The translations under genes were made by a program, and so were the position numbers. The notes beneath the pieces were generated by a model. The model saw only the letters and a program-made list of their open reading frames with translations. It was not told the DNA's origin and searched no databases. Positions 45,542 through 54,480 of a stretch of DNA of 55,447 nucleotides are shown piece by piece (the stretch's first letter is position 1; each line of letters opens with the position of its first letter). The DNA is from an uncultured SAR86 cluster bacterium (lineage in GTDB: Bacteria; Pseudomonadota; Gammaproteobacteria; Magnimaribacterales; D2472). The stretch lies in contig CABXXT010000009.1 of NCBI GenBank assembly GCA_902516285.1, positions 1 through 55,447 on the forward strand, written 5' to 3'.

Positions 45542-46921
45542 TTATTCTTTAAATTCAGATACAAGACCACCTATAGAATCTTTTGCATCACCGAATAACA
45601 TCCTAGTATTTTCTTTGAAAAATAAGGGATTTTGTACTCCTGCAAAACCAGATGACATTGATCTTTTTAAGACAAAAACAGTTCTTGCATTATGTGCTTC
45701 TATAATTGGCATACCATATATTGGACTTCCAGGCTCTTCTGTTGCAGATGGATTTACAACATCATTTGCACCTATAACAACAGCAACATCAACAGTATCC
45801 ATCATCGGATTTACATCCTCAGGCTCTACTAATACATCATAAGGTACATTTGCTTCTGCTAATAAAACATTCATATGTCCTGGCATTCTTCCTGCAACTG
45901 GATGAATACCATATTTCACTTCTGTTCCATTTGATTCAAGAAGTTCACCAAGTTCTCTTACAACATGTTGTGCCTGGGCAACAGCCATACCATAGCCAGG
46001 AATTACTAAAACAGAATTTGCATTTTCCAATATTAGATATGCATCTGAAACATTAATGGGTTTAACTTCTCCTGTCTCTTCAGATTTTGAGCTTGGAGAT
46101 GAGGCAGCATAACCAACAAAAAGAATATTTCCAATAGATCTATTCATAGCTTTAGCCATAATTATGGTTAAAATTAAACCACTTGCACCTACTAAGGATC
46201 CTGCAACAATTAAAACATTATTTAGCAGCAGCAAACCTGCAAATGCTGCAGCTATTCCAGAAAAAGAATTTAAAAGTGATATAACAACAGGCATATCTCC
46301 ACCACCAATTGGTAAAACAAATCCAACTCCACCTAACAAAGTCAAAACAAGCAAAATTGTAAAAAAGTCAAAAGTTGGTATGAATATTTCTGTTAGTGCA
46401 GCTGAGTAAAAAAGATAAACCAAAGAAATATAAAAAATCGTAGTAAATAATTTTGTAATTATTGATGTTTTTGCAATCTTAAGTCTTTCTGATAATTTGC
46501 CGTAGGCGATAATACTCCCAGAAAAGGTAACACCTCCAATATAAACTGTTAACATTATTAATATATATTGAAAAGAATTATCAATAGACGAATTAAACTC
46601 AGACCAGGCAATAAAGAATGTTGCCAATCCTCCAAAACCATTAAAAAGAGCAACCATTTCTGGAATTGATGTCATTTTTACCTTTAACGCAATTAATGAG
46701 CCAACTAATGCTCCTATAGATATTCCAATTATGATCAGCAGCGGATTAAAAATATTTATTAGTGTTACAGATACTGCGATTAGCATTGCAAGTGCTGACA
46801 AAAAATTACCTCTTACTGCAGTGTCTTCTTTCCCTAGCATCTTAATTCCTGATATAAATAAAATAGAGGAAAAAATATAAATTATGTTTTGAAATGATGA
46901 GATATTGTCTATGAAATTCAT
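45542..46921 (-). CDS. pntB: proton-translocating NAD(P) transhydrogenase beta subunit
   Basis: 459 residues. The first 265 residues are a membrane domain of about eight or nine helices (GGVTFSGSIIAYGKLSERLKI and FVLPIGGGDMPVVISLLNSFSG are family hallmarks). Then comes the cytosolic NADP-binding domain III (VLVIPGYGMAVAQAQHVVRE, GIHPVAGRMPGHMNVLLAEA, VVIGANDVVNPSA, VFVLKRSMSSGFAGVQNPLF). Couples proton flow to NADPH formation. Begins 2 nt after the small alpha-2 gene ends. Confidence 0.97.
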   Translation of the reverse strand: MNFIDNISSFQNIIYIFSSILFISGIKMLGKEDTAVRGNFLSALAMLIAVSVTLINIFNPLLIIIGISIGALVGSLIALKVKMTSIPEMVALFNGFGGLATFFIAWSEFNSSIDNSFQYILIMLTVYIGGVTFSGSIIAYGKLSERLKIAKTSIITKLFTTIFYISLVYLFYSAALTEIFIPTFDFFTILLVLTLLGGVGFVLPIGGGDMPVVISLLNSFSGIAAAFAGLLLLNNVLIVAGSLVGASGLILTIIMAKAMNRSIGNILFVGYAASSPSSKSEETGEVKPINVSDAYLILENANSVLVIPGYGMAVAQAQHVVRELGELLESNGTEVKYGIHPVAGRMPGHMNVLLAEANVPYDVLVEPEDVNPMMDTVDVAVVIGANDVVNPSATEEPGSPIYGMPIIEAHNARTVFVLKRSMSSGFAGVQNPLFFKENTRMLFGDAKDSIGGLVSEFKE

Positions 46922-46923
46922 TT

Positions 46924-47196
46924 TTATTTTTTCTTAAACATTCTTAGCATTCTATTAGTAACTAAATAACCACCAAAAACATTGATAGATGCAAATGTTA
47001 CAGCAAGAAATGCCAATATTTCTTGTAATTGCGTGTCAGATCCCAAAGACAATGCACCTACTAATGCAATTCCAGAGATTGCATTTGCGCCAGACATCAA
47101 TGGAGTATGCAAAGTACTAGGTACTTTTGAGATTAACTCAAGGCCTAAATAAATTGATAATATTAAAACAAACCCAAGTAGAATATATGTTTCCAT
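46924..47196 (-). CDS. pntAb: NAD(P) transhydrogenase alpha subunit, membrane part (separate gene)
   Basis: 90 residues with three hydrophobic helices. The family block TPLMSGANAISGIALVGAL is at about 32-50, and VFGGYLVTNRMLRMFKKK ends the protein. In E. coli this segment is the C-terminus of a single PntA; here it is a separate gene, as in Rhodospirillum-type enzymes. It shares one nucleotide with the end of the preceding gene and is followed by pntB. Confidence 0.95.
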   Translation of the reverse strand: METYILLGFVLILSIYLGLELISKVPSTLHTPLMSGANAISGIALVGALSLGSDTQLQEILAFLAVTFASINVFGGYLVTNRMLRMFKKK

Positions 47197-48314
47197 TATT
47201 GAAACCTCTCATTTGTGATTTTACCTTCAAAGACCAAAACACTACTTTTGATAATTTCATCTTCAAAATCAAATTTGATATTAGACAATTCAACATCATA
47301 AAAATCAGCAATCCAATTATTGTAGTTGTTAGATAATGCTAAAGATGCATGATTAGAAACTTTGGAAGCTATATTAGAAATACCAATTATCTTTACACCA
47401 TTTCTTTCTACAATTTTATCGATTGCTGAGCCTTCAACATTTCCGCCAGATTCAACTGCCATGTCAAAAATTACACTTCCTGGTGCCATTTTATCTATCA
47501 TCTGATTATCAACAAGAAGAGGAGCAGGTCTTCCAAAAAGCTGAGCAGTTGTAATTACAATATCTGATCGTGCGCAAACATTTGATTGTAATTCTTTTTG
47601 CTTATTAATTTGTTCTTCTGAAAGTTCTTTTGCGTAACCTTGATCTGTTTCCCCAGTTTCTCCAAGATCAATTTTTACAAATTTGGCACCAAGAGAGTTA
47701 ACCTGCTCTTCCACAACATCTCTTGTATCAAATGCTTCCACTCTAGCACCCAATCTTTTTGCAGTTGCGATGGCCTGAAGTCCTGCAACTCCAACTCCGA
47801 TTACAAATACTTTAGCAGGTTTCAATGTACCTGCAGCTGTCATCATCATGGGCAAAGCTGTCGATAAATGTTTAGCAGATTCTATTACAGCAACATATCC
47901 TGCAAGGTTAGCTTGAGAACTCAAAACATCCATTTTTTGAGCTCTAGTAATTCTTGGGATAAATTCCATACTGACAAGATTTATATTTTTGTCTGAACAT
48001 GACTTAATGAAAGCATTATTGTTAAACGGATTTACCATACCTAATATTGTTGAACCAGATTTAACTAGTTCTAGCTCTTCAGAACTAAGTGATTCGTTTG
48101 TTAGTAAAAAATTTGCATTTTTTAGACAATCATTTCTAGAATGTTTTTTTAAACCAATATCCTCAAATGCACTATCATTTACATTAATACCAGAGCCAAC
48201 TCCCTCCTCAAACCAAACTTCTATTTCAAGATCAATTAGAGTTTTAATAGTATCAATATGAATTGGGGACCTAGTATCAGTATGATTTGTCGATTTGAGT
48301 GCAGAAATAATCAC
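47196..48314 (-). CDS. pntAa: NAD(P) transhydrogenase alpha subunit, NAD-binding part
   Basis: 372 residues, soluble domain I related to alanine dehydrogenase. Markers: MEFIPRITRAQKMDVLSSQANLAGY (about 116-140), the NAD-binding fold KVFVIGVGVAGLQAIATAKRLGA (about 169-191), FDTRDVVEEQVNSLGAKF and APLLVDNQMIDKMAPGSVIFDMA. It stops where domain I ends, confirming the three-gene arrangement. Its start faces ubiG across a 169-nt divergent intergenic region. Confidence 0.96.
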   Translation of the reverse strand: MIISALKSTNHTDTRSPIHIDTIKTLIDLEIEVWFEEGVGSGINVNDSAFEDIGLKKHSRNDCLKNANFLLTNESLSSEELELVKSGSTILGMVNPFNNNAFIKSCSDKNINLVSMEFIPRITRAQKMDVLSSQANLAGYVAVIESAKHLSTALPMMMTAAGTLKPAKVFVIGVGVAGLQAIATAKRLGARVEAFDTRDVVEEQVNSLGAKFVKIDLGETGETDQGYAKELSEEQINKQKELQSNVCARSDIVITTAQLFGRPAPLLVDNQMIDKMAPGSVIFDMAVESGGNVEGSAIDKIVERNGVKIIGISNIASKVSNHASLALSNNYNNWIADFYDVELSNIKFDFEDEIIKSSVLVFEGKITNERFQ

Positions 48315-48334
48315 AATTTAAATTCAATATAATA

Positions 48335-48438
48335 ATTTGTAGTGAAGTTAATCTTAACAGCTCTATTAAGTCAATTAAATTAAAAAATACCAATTTAAAG
48401 TAAATTTAGATGCAGATAACTGTAGTTTCACTACAAAT
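48335..48438. promoter_or_regulatory. divergent intergenic region with a 12-bp exact inverted repeat
   Basis: ATTTGTAGTGAA at 48335-48346 and its exact reverse complement TTCACTACAAAT at 48427-48438 sit about 80 bp apart in the 169-nt region between pntAa (leftward) and ubiG (rightward). The right copy also contains a local TGTAG-N5-CTACA palindrome (48421-48435). Both copies face outward to opposite genes, as expected for a shared operator or matched promoter elements. Confidence 0.4.
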
Positions 48439-48483
48439 ATAGTTTTTTTATTTGTTCTTTAATAAATTTTTACGAGTTAAAAT

Positions 48484-49185
48484 ATGGCCATGTCAAACAT
48501 TGATCAACAAGAAGTAAAAAAATTTTCTGATATCGCTGAAAGTTGGTGGGATAGAAATGGTGACTTTAAACCACTGCATGTTATTAATCCACTGAGAGCG
48601 TCCTACATTAGTGAAAAAATTAATCTAGAAAATAAGAATGTATTGGATGTTGGTTGTGGAGGTGGTCTTTTGTGTGAGGCTATGTTTGATCAAGGCGCAA
48701 TTGTAACTGGCATTGATGCAGCAGGACCTGGAATTGAGGTTGCAAAAATACATTCTCAAAAAAATAACAAAAATATTGACTATTTTGAAAAAACAGCAGA
48801 AGAATTGATCACTGAAAAGAAAAACTATTATGATGTCGTTACATGTCTTGAAGTATTAGAGCATGTTCCTGATCCAGGACATCTTGTAAAAGTTTGTGTT
48901 GATCTTTTAAAACCAGGTGGTTTTCTTTTTCTTTCAACTATTAACAAAAATCCAAGATCATGGATTACTGCAATAGTCGGTGCAGAATATATTTTTAATA
49001 TCCTCCCAAAGGGAACTCATGAATTCAGCAAGTTCATTAAGCCGTCTTCTTTGGCAAAATTTGTTAGAGAAGCAAATGCAGAATTAATTGAAACAAAGGG
49101 CATGTTCTATAATCCTTTGACTCATAAAGCAAATCTGAATAATGATCTTGGTGTAAATTATCTCATGTATGCCAGAAAATCATAA
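48484..49185 (+). CDS. ubiG: ubiquinone biosynthesis O-methyltransferase
   Basis: Both O-methylations of ubiquinone synthesis; 233 residues. UbiG-specific N-terminus FSDIAESWWDRNGDFKPLHVINPLR (about 14-38), SAM motif LDVGCGGGLLCEAMF (54-68), GIDAAGPGIEVAKIH, VTCLEVLEHVPDPGHLV and the C-terminal VNYLMYARKS. Starts rightward operon ubiG-gph-yciK, conserved in gammaproteobacteria; overlaps the next gene by 17 nt. An ATG two codons later (48490) is an alternative start. Confidence 0.96.
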   Translation: MAMSNIDQQEVKKFSDIAESWWDRNGDFKPLHVINPLRASYISEKINLENKNVLDVGCGGGLLCEAMFDQGAIVTGIDAAGPGIEVAKIHSQKNNKNIDYFEKTAEELITEKKNYYDVVTCLEVLEHVPDPGHLVKVCVDLLKPGGFLFLSTINKNPRSWITAIVGAEYIFNILPKGTHEFSKFIKPSSLAKFVREANAELIETKGMFYNPLTHKANLNNDLGVNYLMYARKS

Positions 49186-49834
49186 AACTAAACTTGTCTT
49201 ATTTGATTTGGATGGAACTCTTGTAGATACAGCTCCAGATTTTTTGATATCGCTTAATAATATTTTAAAAAAATATAATCGACCTAAGGCTTCAATTGAA
49301 GGAATAAAACATCATATTTCAGAAGGAACCTCAAAATTAATTAAGTTTTTTTTTGAAATAGACGAAACTGATTTAAATTTTAAAAAATATAGATCTGAAT
49401 TCCTTGCAGAATATGAAAAAAACTTAACAAATGAGTCAAGACTTTTCTCTGGAATACCTGAGCTCATAGAATTCTTAGATTTAAACTCTATTAGATATGG
49501 AGTGGTAACAAATAAGTTTTATAAATATGCAAAGCCTGTCTTAGATTCTTTTTCAGAACTTAAAAATATTAAAACGATTGTATGTCCTGATCATGTTCAA
49601 ATCTCTAAACCAGATCCTGAAGGAATATTGCTAGCCTGTAAATGCTTGAGTATAGCTCCAGAAGAAACAATATATCTTGGTGATCATCCAAATGATTTGA
49701 AGGCAGGACTGGCTGCCGGAACAAGGATACTTGGATGCTCTTATGGATATTCATTAGAAGAAATTTTTTTAAAAGAAAATGATTATCCCTTTGTAAATGA
49801 AGTGTCAGAAGTCATATCAAATCTTAATCTATGA
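49169..49834 (+). CDS. gph: phosphoglycolate phosphatase-like HAD hydrolase (Gph/MupP)
   Basis: 221 residues of the HAD superfamily. Motif I LFDLDGTLVDT (11-21), motif II YGVVTNKF (about 110-117), the lysine in KPDPEGILL and motif IV YLGDHPNDLKAGLAAG. A helical cap lies between motifs I and II. Located between ubiG and a YciK-like gene, the place where pseudomonads have MupP (MurNAc 6-phosphate phosphatase); either substrate, or both, is possible. Confidence 0.88.
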   Translation: MPENHKTKLVLFDLDGTLVDTAPDFLISLNNILKKYNRPKASIEGIKHHISEGTSKLIKFFFEIDETDLNFKKYRSEFLAEYEKNLTNESRLFSGIPELIEFLDLNSIRYGVVTNKFYKYAKPVLDSFSELKNIKTIVCPDHVQISKPDPEGILLACKCLSIAPEETIYLGDHPNDLKAGLAAGTRILGCSYGYSLEEIFLKENDYPFVNEVSEVISNLNL

Positions 49835-50574
49835 ATATTGATATTGAAGATACAAAATTTTTATTAAATAAAAATATTCTAATTACAGGTGCATCAAGAG
49901 GAATTGGAAAATGTTTAGCACTTAATTTCAGTAAGTATGGCGCAAATACTATCCTATTATCAAAAGATGAAAAACTTTTAGATCAGGTTTATGACGAAAT
50001 CAAAAGTAAATATAAAACTAATCCAATGATAATAACGTGTGATTTGTATAATCTTGATGAGAATTATTGTCAAGAAATTACAAACAGTATTCAAAAGACA
50101 TATGGCAATCTTGATGCGCTTATTAATAATGCTGCTATTGTTGAGAAATTGTCGACAATTGAAAATTACGACTTAGAAACATGGGAAAAAGTTATAAAAG
50201 TTAATCTCACAAGCTCTTTCTTACTATCTAGATTTTTATTACCAATTCTTAAAATTTCTGAAATACCAAGGATTATATTTACATCATCAGGTGTTGCTAA
50301 AAAAGGAAGTTCATTTTGGGGAGCTTATTCTATTTCAAAGGGTGGAATTAAAATCCTTGCTGAAATCTTAAAAGATGAGGTTGAGACAACCTCGAAACTG
50401 AAAATCTTTAATTTTGATCCAAAAGCAACAAGAACTAATATGAGAGCTCATGCCTTTCCAGCCGAAGATCCTCTTCAATTAAAAAAACCAGATGAATTAA
50501 TTAAATACTATCTTTGGATGTTGTCTGAAGAAAGTTCTGGCTCAGAAAATAATTATATTGAATACGAAGATTAA
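49831..50574 (+). CDS. yciK: short-chain dehydrogenase (YciK-like)
   Basis: 247 residues of the classical SDR family. Cofactor site ILITGASRGIGKCLALNFSKYG (about 15-36), the NNAAIVEK loop (NNAA), catalytic IFTSSGVAKKGSSFWGAYSISKGG with Ser and YxxxK, and FDPKATRTNMRAHAFPAEDP, a stretch seen in YciK-type proteins. Overlaps gph by 4 nt. Physiological substrate not known for the family. Its 3' end overlaps the convergent glycosylase gene by 4 nt. Confidence 0.87.
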   Translation: MNIDIEDTKFLLNKNILITGASRGIGKCLALNFSKYGANTILLSKDEKLLDQVYDEIKSKYKTNPMIITCDLYNLDENYCQEITNSIQKTYGNLDALINNAAIVEKLSTIENYDLETWEKVIKVNLTSSFLLSRFLLPILKISEIPRIIFTSSGVAKKGSSFWGAYSISKGGIKILAEILKDEVETTSKLKIFNFDPKATRTNMRAHAFPAEDPLQLKKPDELIKYYLWMLSEESSGSENNYIEYED

Positions 50575-51182
50575 ATAGTTACATTTTCATCTTCGAGAAT
50601 TCTCCACAAAAATAAGCACATATAACTTCTGAATGGACTAAATTTTTCATAAAAACTTTGGTTATATGTTTTCAAATCAAATATTTTTAAATGAGCATTT
50701 TTTAATCCCAAGTCAAGAATTGAGAATATATCTGGGTCACCAACATAAAAAATACGAGACATTTCTATGGACCACGGACCTATTCCTTTTAGCTTAATTA
50801 AAAAATCATAATACTGGTTATAGTCCATTTTTATTAGATCTTTTTTTTTCATATCTATTAATTCTTGATTAAAAATAATTCCATTTAAATATTCAATTTT
50901 TTGTCTAGATAATCCAGCAGACTTAAATTTTTTATTCAAACTATCATTTGGTTTTTTGTAATTGCTTTCATTAAGTATTTTTTCAGTTCTTTTCCAAATT
51001 GCAGCAGCTGATTTGACTGATAGTTGTTGTCCGACAATTATTTTTACTAGATGGTGAACAAATTTCATATTAGATGTTTTTATTTTTAGAGGGCCAACTT
51101 TTTTAATATGTGTAGCAAGTTCTTTAAAGTCCATGCTTATCGATTTTTTTAAAAGAAAATCAAAAGCCTTTTTATGTTCCAT
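50571..51182 (-). CDS. DNA-3-methyladenine glycosylase II-like (HhH-GPD) protein
   Basis: 203 residues. Base-excision repair glycosylase fold: KIIVGQQLSVKSAAAIWKR (about 48-66), GLSRQKIEYLNGII, the helix-hairpin-helix FLIKLKGIGPWSIEMSRIF (about 127-145) and the catalytic-Asp region IFSILDLGLKNAHL (Asp of LDLGL). It lacks the N-terminal AlkA regulatory fold, like the compact MagI/AlkA-type enzymes. Preceded by the RluB-like gene, which it overlaps by 11 nt. Confidence 0.85.
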   Translation of the reverse strand: MEHKKAFDFLLKKSISMDFKELATHIKKVGPLKIKTSNMKFVHHLVKIIVGQQLSVKSAAAIWKRTEKILNESNYKKPNDSLNKKFKSAGLSRQKIEYLNGIIFNQELIDMKKKDLIKMDYNQYYDFLIKLKGIGPWSIEMSRIFYVGDPDIFSILDLGLKNAHLKIFDLKTYNQSFYEKFSPFRSYMCLFLWRILEDENVTI

Positions 51183-51897
51183 AGTTCTTAATTAATTCAA
51201 TTTCTTTATTTGATAAACTTAGATATTGGCCTCTCTTTAAACTCGAAGGCATAAATATTGGTCCAAATCTAGTTCTTTTTAATCTGCTAACCTCAAGACC
51301 CATTGCATTGAAAATTTTTCTTACTTCTTTATTTCTTCCAGTCATTAGACAAACCGAAAACCATTGATTTGAAGATATTTTTTCACCTTCAACAATATCT
51401 GACAATTTATATTTCTGGCCTTTTATATTAATACCCTCAAGCATTTTTTCTTTAATCTCCTGATTAAATTCACCTCTAGCTCTTACGAGGTACTCTCTAT
51501 CAATTAGTGATGAGGGGTGCATACAAAAGTTTGCAAATTTACCATCATTAGTAAAAAGCATTAATCCTGAAGTATTGATATCTAATCTACCAATTGAGAT
51601 CCATCTTGTATCATCATCTTTGCTCGGTAATAAATCAAAGACAATAGGCAAGTTTTTTTCTTTTTTATTTGAGGATAGAACTCCTTCTGGTTTGTTTAAC
51701 ATTAAGAGTTGTGTTTCTTGATCAATGAATTTGTAAATTTTTCCATCAAACTCAACTATATCTTTTTTATCGACAGATGCACCAATTACAGCGATAGCCC
51801 CATTAACTTTAATTTTTTTTGATTTAATTAGCTTTTCGCAATATCTTCTTGATCCCAATCCTGATTTTGCAAGGAACTTTTGCAGTCTTTCTGCCAT
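51172..51897 (-). CDS. rluB: 23S rRNA pseudouridine synthase, RluB-like
   Basis: 241 residues. N-terminal S4 RNA-binding domain (RLQKFLAKSGLGSRRYCEKLI), then the RsuA/RluB catalytic core: LMLNKPEGVLSS (about 65-76) and the catalytic-Asp block ISIGRLDINTSGLMLFTNDG, followed by MTGRNKEVRKIFNAMGLEVSRLKRTRFGPI, which is typical of RluB/RluE-type enzymes. RluB modifies U2605 in E. coli; the closest substrate here is inferred. It follows scpB by 3 nt, a gammaproteobacterial arrangement (scpA-scpB-rluB). Confidence 0.9.
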   Translation of the reverse strand: MAERLQKFLAKSGLGSRRYCEKLIKSKKIKVNGAIAVIGASVDKKDIVEFDGKIYKFIDQETQLLMLNKPEGVLSSNKKEKNLPIVFDLLPSKDDDTRWISIGRLDINTSGLMLFTNDGKFANFCMHPSSLIDREYLVRARGEFNQEIKEKMLEGINIKGQKYKLSDIVEGEKISSNQWFSVCLMTGRNKEVRKIFNAMGLEVSRLKRTRFGPIFMPSSLKRGQYLSLSNKEIELIKNYGT

Positions 51898-51900
51898 AAT

Positions 51901-52458
51901 TTAAACTGCTTCAGATATTACTTCTTTATCTTCAATGTCAACAATATCAGGAAGCTGAGGCAGATCCGAGATATTTTTCATATCAAGATCATCAAGGAAA
52001 TTTTTTGTTGTAACATATAAAGCTGGCCGTCCTGGAACATCTCTGTAACCAGATACTTTTATCCAATTTCTTTCTAACAATGTTCTTATGCTTCTAGTAC
52101 TGACTGTGACACCCCTGATGTCCTCGATATCTCCTCTTGTGACAGGTTGTTTATATGCAATAATTGATATAGTTTCCATTAAAGCTTTAGAAATTCTCGG
52201 AGTTTTGTCGCTCCATAAATGTCCAATGCTTGAACTATGCTCTTCTTTAATTTGAATTCTATACCCTGATGCTACTTCCTTTATTTCAATTGAAGTATCT
52301 TTATATCTATCTTCAAGAACATTTATTGATTTTTTTATTTCAGACAATTCAATACTCATTCCGTCACTTTCAAGTATGCCTCTTAATTCAGATAACCTAA
52401 TTGGTCTAGCTGCTCCATACAAAATTGCTTCAATACTATTAATAATTTTAAGATTCAA
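51901..52458 (-). CDS. scpB: segregation and condensation protein B
   Basis: Kleisin-interacting subunit of the SMC-ScpAB complex; 185 residues with two winged-helix domains. Family blocks: SIEAILYGAARPIRLSELRGIL (about 7-28), GYRIQI, RISKALMETISIIAYKQPVTRGDIEDIRGVTVS (about 90-122) and the GRPALYVTTKNFLDDL segment. Overlaps scpA by 11 nt. The presence of ScpAB implies an SMC protein rather than (or beside) MukBEF, as in many non-enteric gammaproteobacteria. Confidence 0.95.
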   Translation of the reverse strand: MNLKIINSIEAILYGAARPIRLSELRGILESDGMSIELSEIKKSINVLEDRYKDTSIEIKEVASGYRIQIKEEHSSSIGHLWSDKTPRISKALMETISIIAYKQPVTRGDIEDIRGVTVSTRSIRTLLERNWIKVSGYRDVPGRPALYVTTKNFLDDLDMKNISDLPQLPDIVDIEDKEVISEAV

Positions 52459-53254
52459 AACTCGAGCTCCTTTTGGACTTAATGAATAACTCTTCGCTTC
52501 TATTTTGAATTAGATCAATATATCCATCTTTTGCTAATTCAAGAGATGCTAGCAAGGTAACAACTACTCCTTTTTTGCCCTCTGATTTTCTTAAAGTTTT
52601 TGAAAAGCTAAGTATTTTATTTTCTTTTAAAAATTCTAAGATTATCTGAATTCTTTCTTGAGTAGAGAGCTCCTCAAAATCAATTAAGTGATTCGATTTA
52701 TAGTTTGGCCTATTAAGTACTTCTTTAATTGTTGATATAAGCTCGTGTTCTGAGATTGTGAATTTTTTCTTCTCAAGGGTTTCAACATCAGGAATTTGTG
52801 CAGATGCAATATAAAAATCTCTATCAACCAATGGGAGTATTGCAATTTTTTCAGCAACTGACTTATATCTTTGATATTCCTGTAATCTTCTTATTAGTTC
52901 AGCTCTCGGATCATCTTCATATTCTTCAGATGACTCCTTTGGTAGCATTAATCTTGACTTGATTTCAGCTAATGTTGCTGCCATTACTAAATAATCTGCA
53001 GCAAGTTCAAATTTTAAAGAATCAACCATCTCAATATACTCAAGATATTGATCTGTGATAGTCGAAATATTTAAATCTAAAATATTAATATTCTCTTTTC
53101 TTATAAGGTATAGCAAAAGATCCATTGGGCCTGAAAAAGATTCTAGACAAAGCTCAAGTGCATTAGGGGGTATGAAGAGGTCCTCTGGCAAACTATCAAA
53201 TTGTTTTCCCAAGATGGTCGGAAGTTCTGACTGTACAGGACTAATATTTTGCAT
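52448..53254 (-). CDS. scpA: segregation and condensation protein A (kleisin)
   Basis: Kleisin closing the SMC ring; about 268 residues from ATG 53254. A TTG at 53263 would add only three residues and is less likely. The family start is typical: LCLESFSGPMDLLLYLIRKENINILDLNISTITDQYLEYI, then DYLVMAATLAEIKSRLMLP; acidic middle; and the C-terminal winged helix (VVVTLLASLELAKDGYIDLIQN). It overlaps scpB by 11 nt and is divergent from the DAHP synthase gene. Confidence 0.95.
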   Translation of the reverse strand: MQNISPVQSELPTILGKQFDSLPEDLFIPPNALELCLESFSGPMDLLLYLIRKENINILDLNISTITDQYLEYIEMVDSLKFELAADYLVMAATLAEIKSRLMLPKESSEEYEDDPRAELIRRLQEYQRYKSVAEKIAILPLVDRDFYIASAQIPDVETLEKKKFTISEHELISTIKEVLNRPNYKSNHLIDFEELSTQERIQIILEFLKENKILSFSKTLRKSEGKKGVVVTLLASLELAKDGYIDLIQNRSEELFIKSKRSSSFES

Positions 53255-53259
53255 AAAAC

Positions 53260-53427
53260 ACAATATAATGTTATTTGAGTATATATTAATACAATATATT
53301 GTGTATTTCCTTAAAAAAATGTTTTTATATCAAGTTTTATTGAAGTAAGAATTTTCAATAATTTGTTTATATTATCTTGCTTTCATTTAATAATAAGCAT
53401 CCACTAGTAATTTTAAATTTTAAAAAT
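53260..53427. promoter_or_regulatory. divergent intergenic region with two similar palindromic boxes
   Basis: Between scpA (leftward) and aroG (rightward). ACAATATATTGT at 53292-53303 is a perfect 12-bp palindrome. A near copy, ACAATATAATGT (11 of 12 the same), is at 53260-53271, centred 32 bp away (about three helical turns) and just ahead of the scpA ATG. They could be operator sites, or only AT-rich promoter -10 elements (one contains TATAAT). No recognisable TyrR or TrpR site. Confidence 0.35.
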
Positions 53428-54477
53428 ATGAATTATTCGACAGATAATACAAGAATCATTGATCGTAGAAAGGTCCCTGCTCCCTATGAGCTTGTGAATA
53501 AATTTCCAATTAATGATGAAATTGCAAAACTTGTATACGGAACAAGAAATGAAATAAGTCAAATTTTGCATGGGAAAGATGATCGTCTTTTTGTTGTCGT
53601 TGGACCTTGTTCGATTCATGATCCAGAAAGTGCAATCGAATATGCCACTAAGCTTGCGGAACAAAATTCAAGATTAAAAGAAAATTTGCTCATAATTATG
53701 AGAGTATATTTTGAAAAACCTAGAACAACTGTAGGCTGGAAAGGATTAATTAATGATCCAGATATAAATGAAACATACGATATAGCTAAAGGAGTTGAAA
53801 TGGCAAGGAAACTTCTTATTGAAATTGCTAATCTAAAACTTCCTGCAGGAACTGAATTTTTAGATCCCATATCACCACAATATGTCACAGATATAATATC
53901 TTGGGGTGCAATTGGTGCAAGAACTGCAGAAAGTCAGATTCATAGAGAGTTAGCGTCAGGCTTGTCCTGTCCCATAGGTATTAAGAATGGGACTAATGGT
54001 GGACTTAAAGCTGCTATAGATGGAATCCAAGCTGCAAATCATTCACATGTTTTCCTGGGAGCAACAAAAGAGGCTGATATTGCTATGCTTAAAACAGCTG
54101 GGAATCATGACTCACATATTATTTTACGTGGAGGAAAAAATCCTAATTATGACCAGCAATCTGTTGAGGCTACTTTGACTGCTTTGAGAGAAGCAGATGT
54201 AAATGAATCTATTATGATAGATGCTAGTCATGGAAATAGTCAGAAAAAATTTAAACAACAAATTCCTGTAATTGAAAATATTTCAGAACAAATAAAGCTT
54301 GGTGATAAGAATATTAAGGGGATAATGATTGAAAGTCATTTAAATGAAGGTAATCAAAAAATATCAGACAATTTAACATATGGGCAAAGCATCACTGATG
54401 CGTGCATGGGTTGGGAAGATACAGTTAACTGTTTAAACAAACTAAATGATGCTGTTATAGAAAGAAGGAGTAGGTAA
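53428..54477 (+). CDS. aroG: 3-deoxy-7-phosphoheptulonate (DAHP) synthase, class I
   Basis: First enzyme of the shikimate pathway. The ATG at 53428 gives 349 residues beginning MNYSTDNTRIIDRRKVPAP, matching the AroG/F/H N-terminus; an upstream in-frame ATG at 53377 would add 17 residues with no family counterpart. Blocks: VVVGPCSIHDPESAIEYA, IIMRVYFEKPRTTVGWKGLINDP, AGTEFLDPISPQYV, SGLSCPIGIKNGTNG, HIILRGGKNPNY and IDASHGNSQKK with metal ligands Cys, His, Glu and Asp. Which aromatic amino acid inhibits it cannot be read. It is 3 nt before the DnaT-like gene. Confidence 0.95.
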   Translation: MNYSTDNTRIIDRRKVPAPYELVNKFPINDEIAKLVYGTRNEISQILHGKDDRLFVVVGPCSIHDPESAIEYATKLAEQNSRLKENLLIIMRVYFEKPRTTVGWKGLINDPDINETYDIAKGVEMARKLLIEIANLKLPAGTEFLDPISPQYVTDIISWGAIGARTAESQIHRELASGLSCPIGIKNGTNGGLKAAIDGIQAANHSHVFLGATKEADIAMLKTAGNHDSHIILRGGKNPNYDQQSVEATLTALREADVNESIMIDASHGNSQKKFKQQIPVIENISEQIKLGDKNIKGIMIESHLNEGNQKISDNLTYGQSITDACMGWEDTVNCLNKLNDAVIERRSR

Positions 54478-54480
54478 GTA

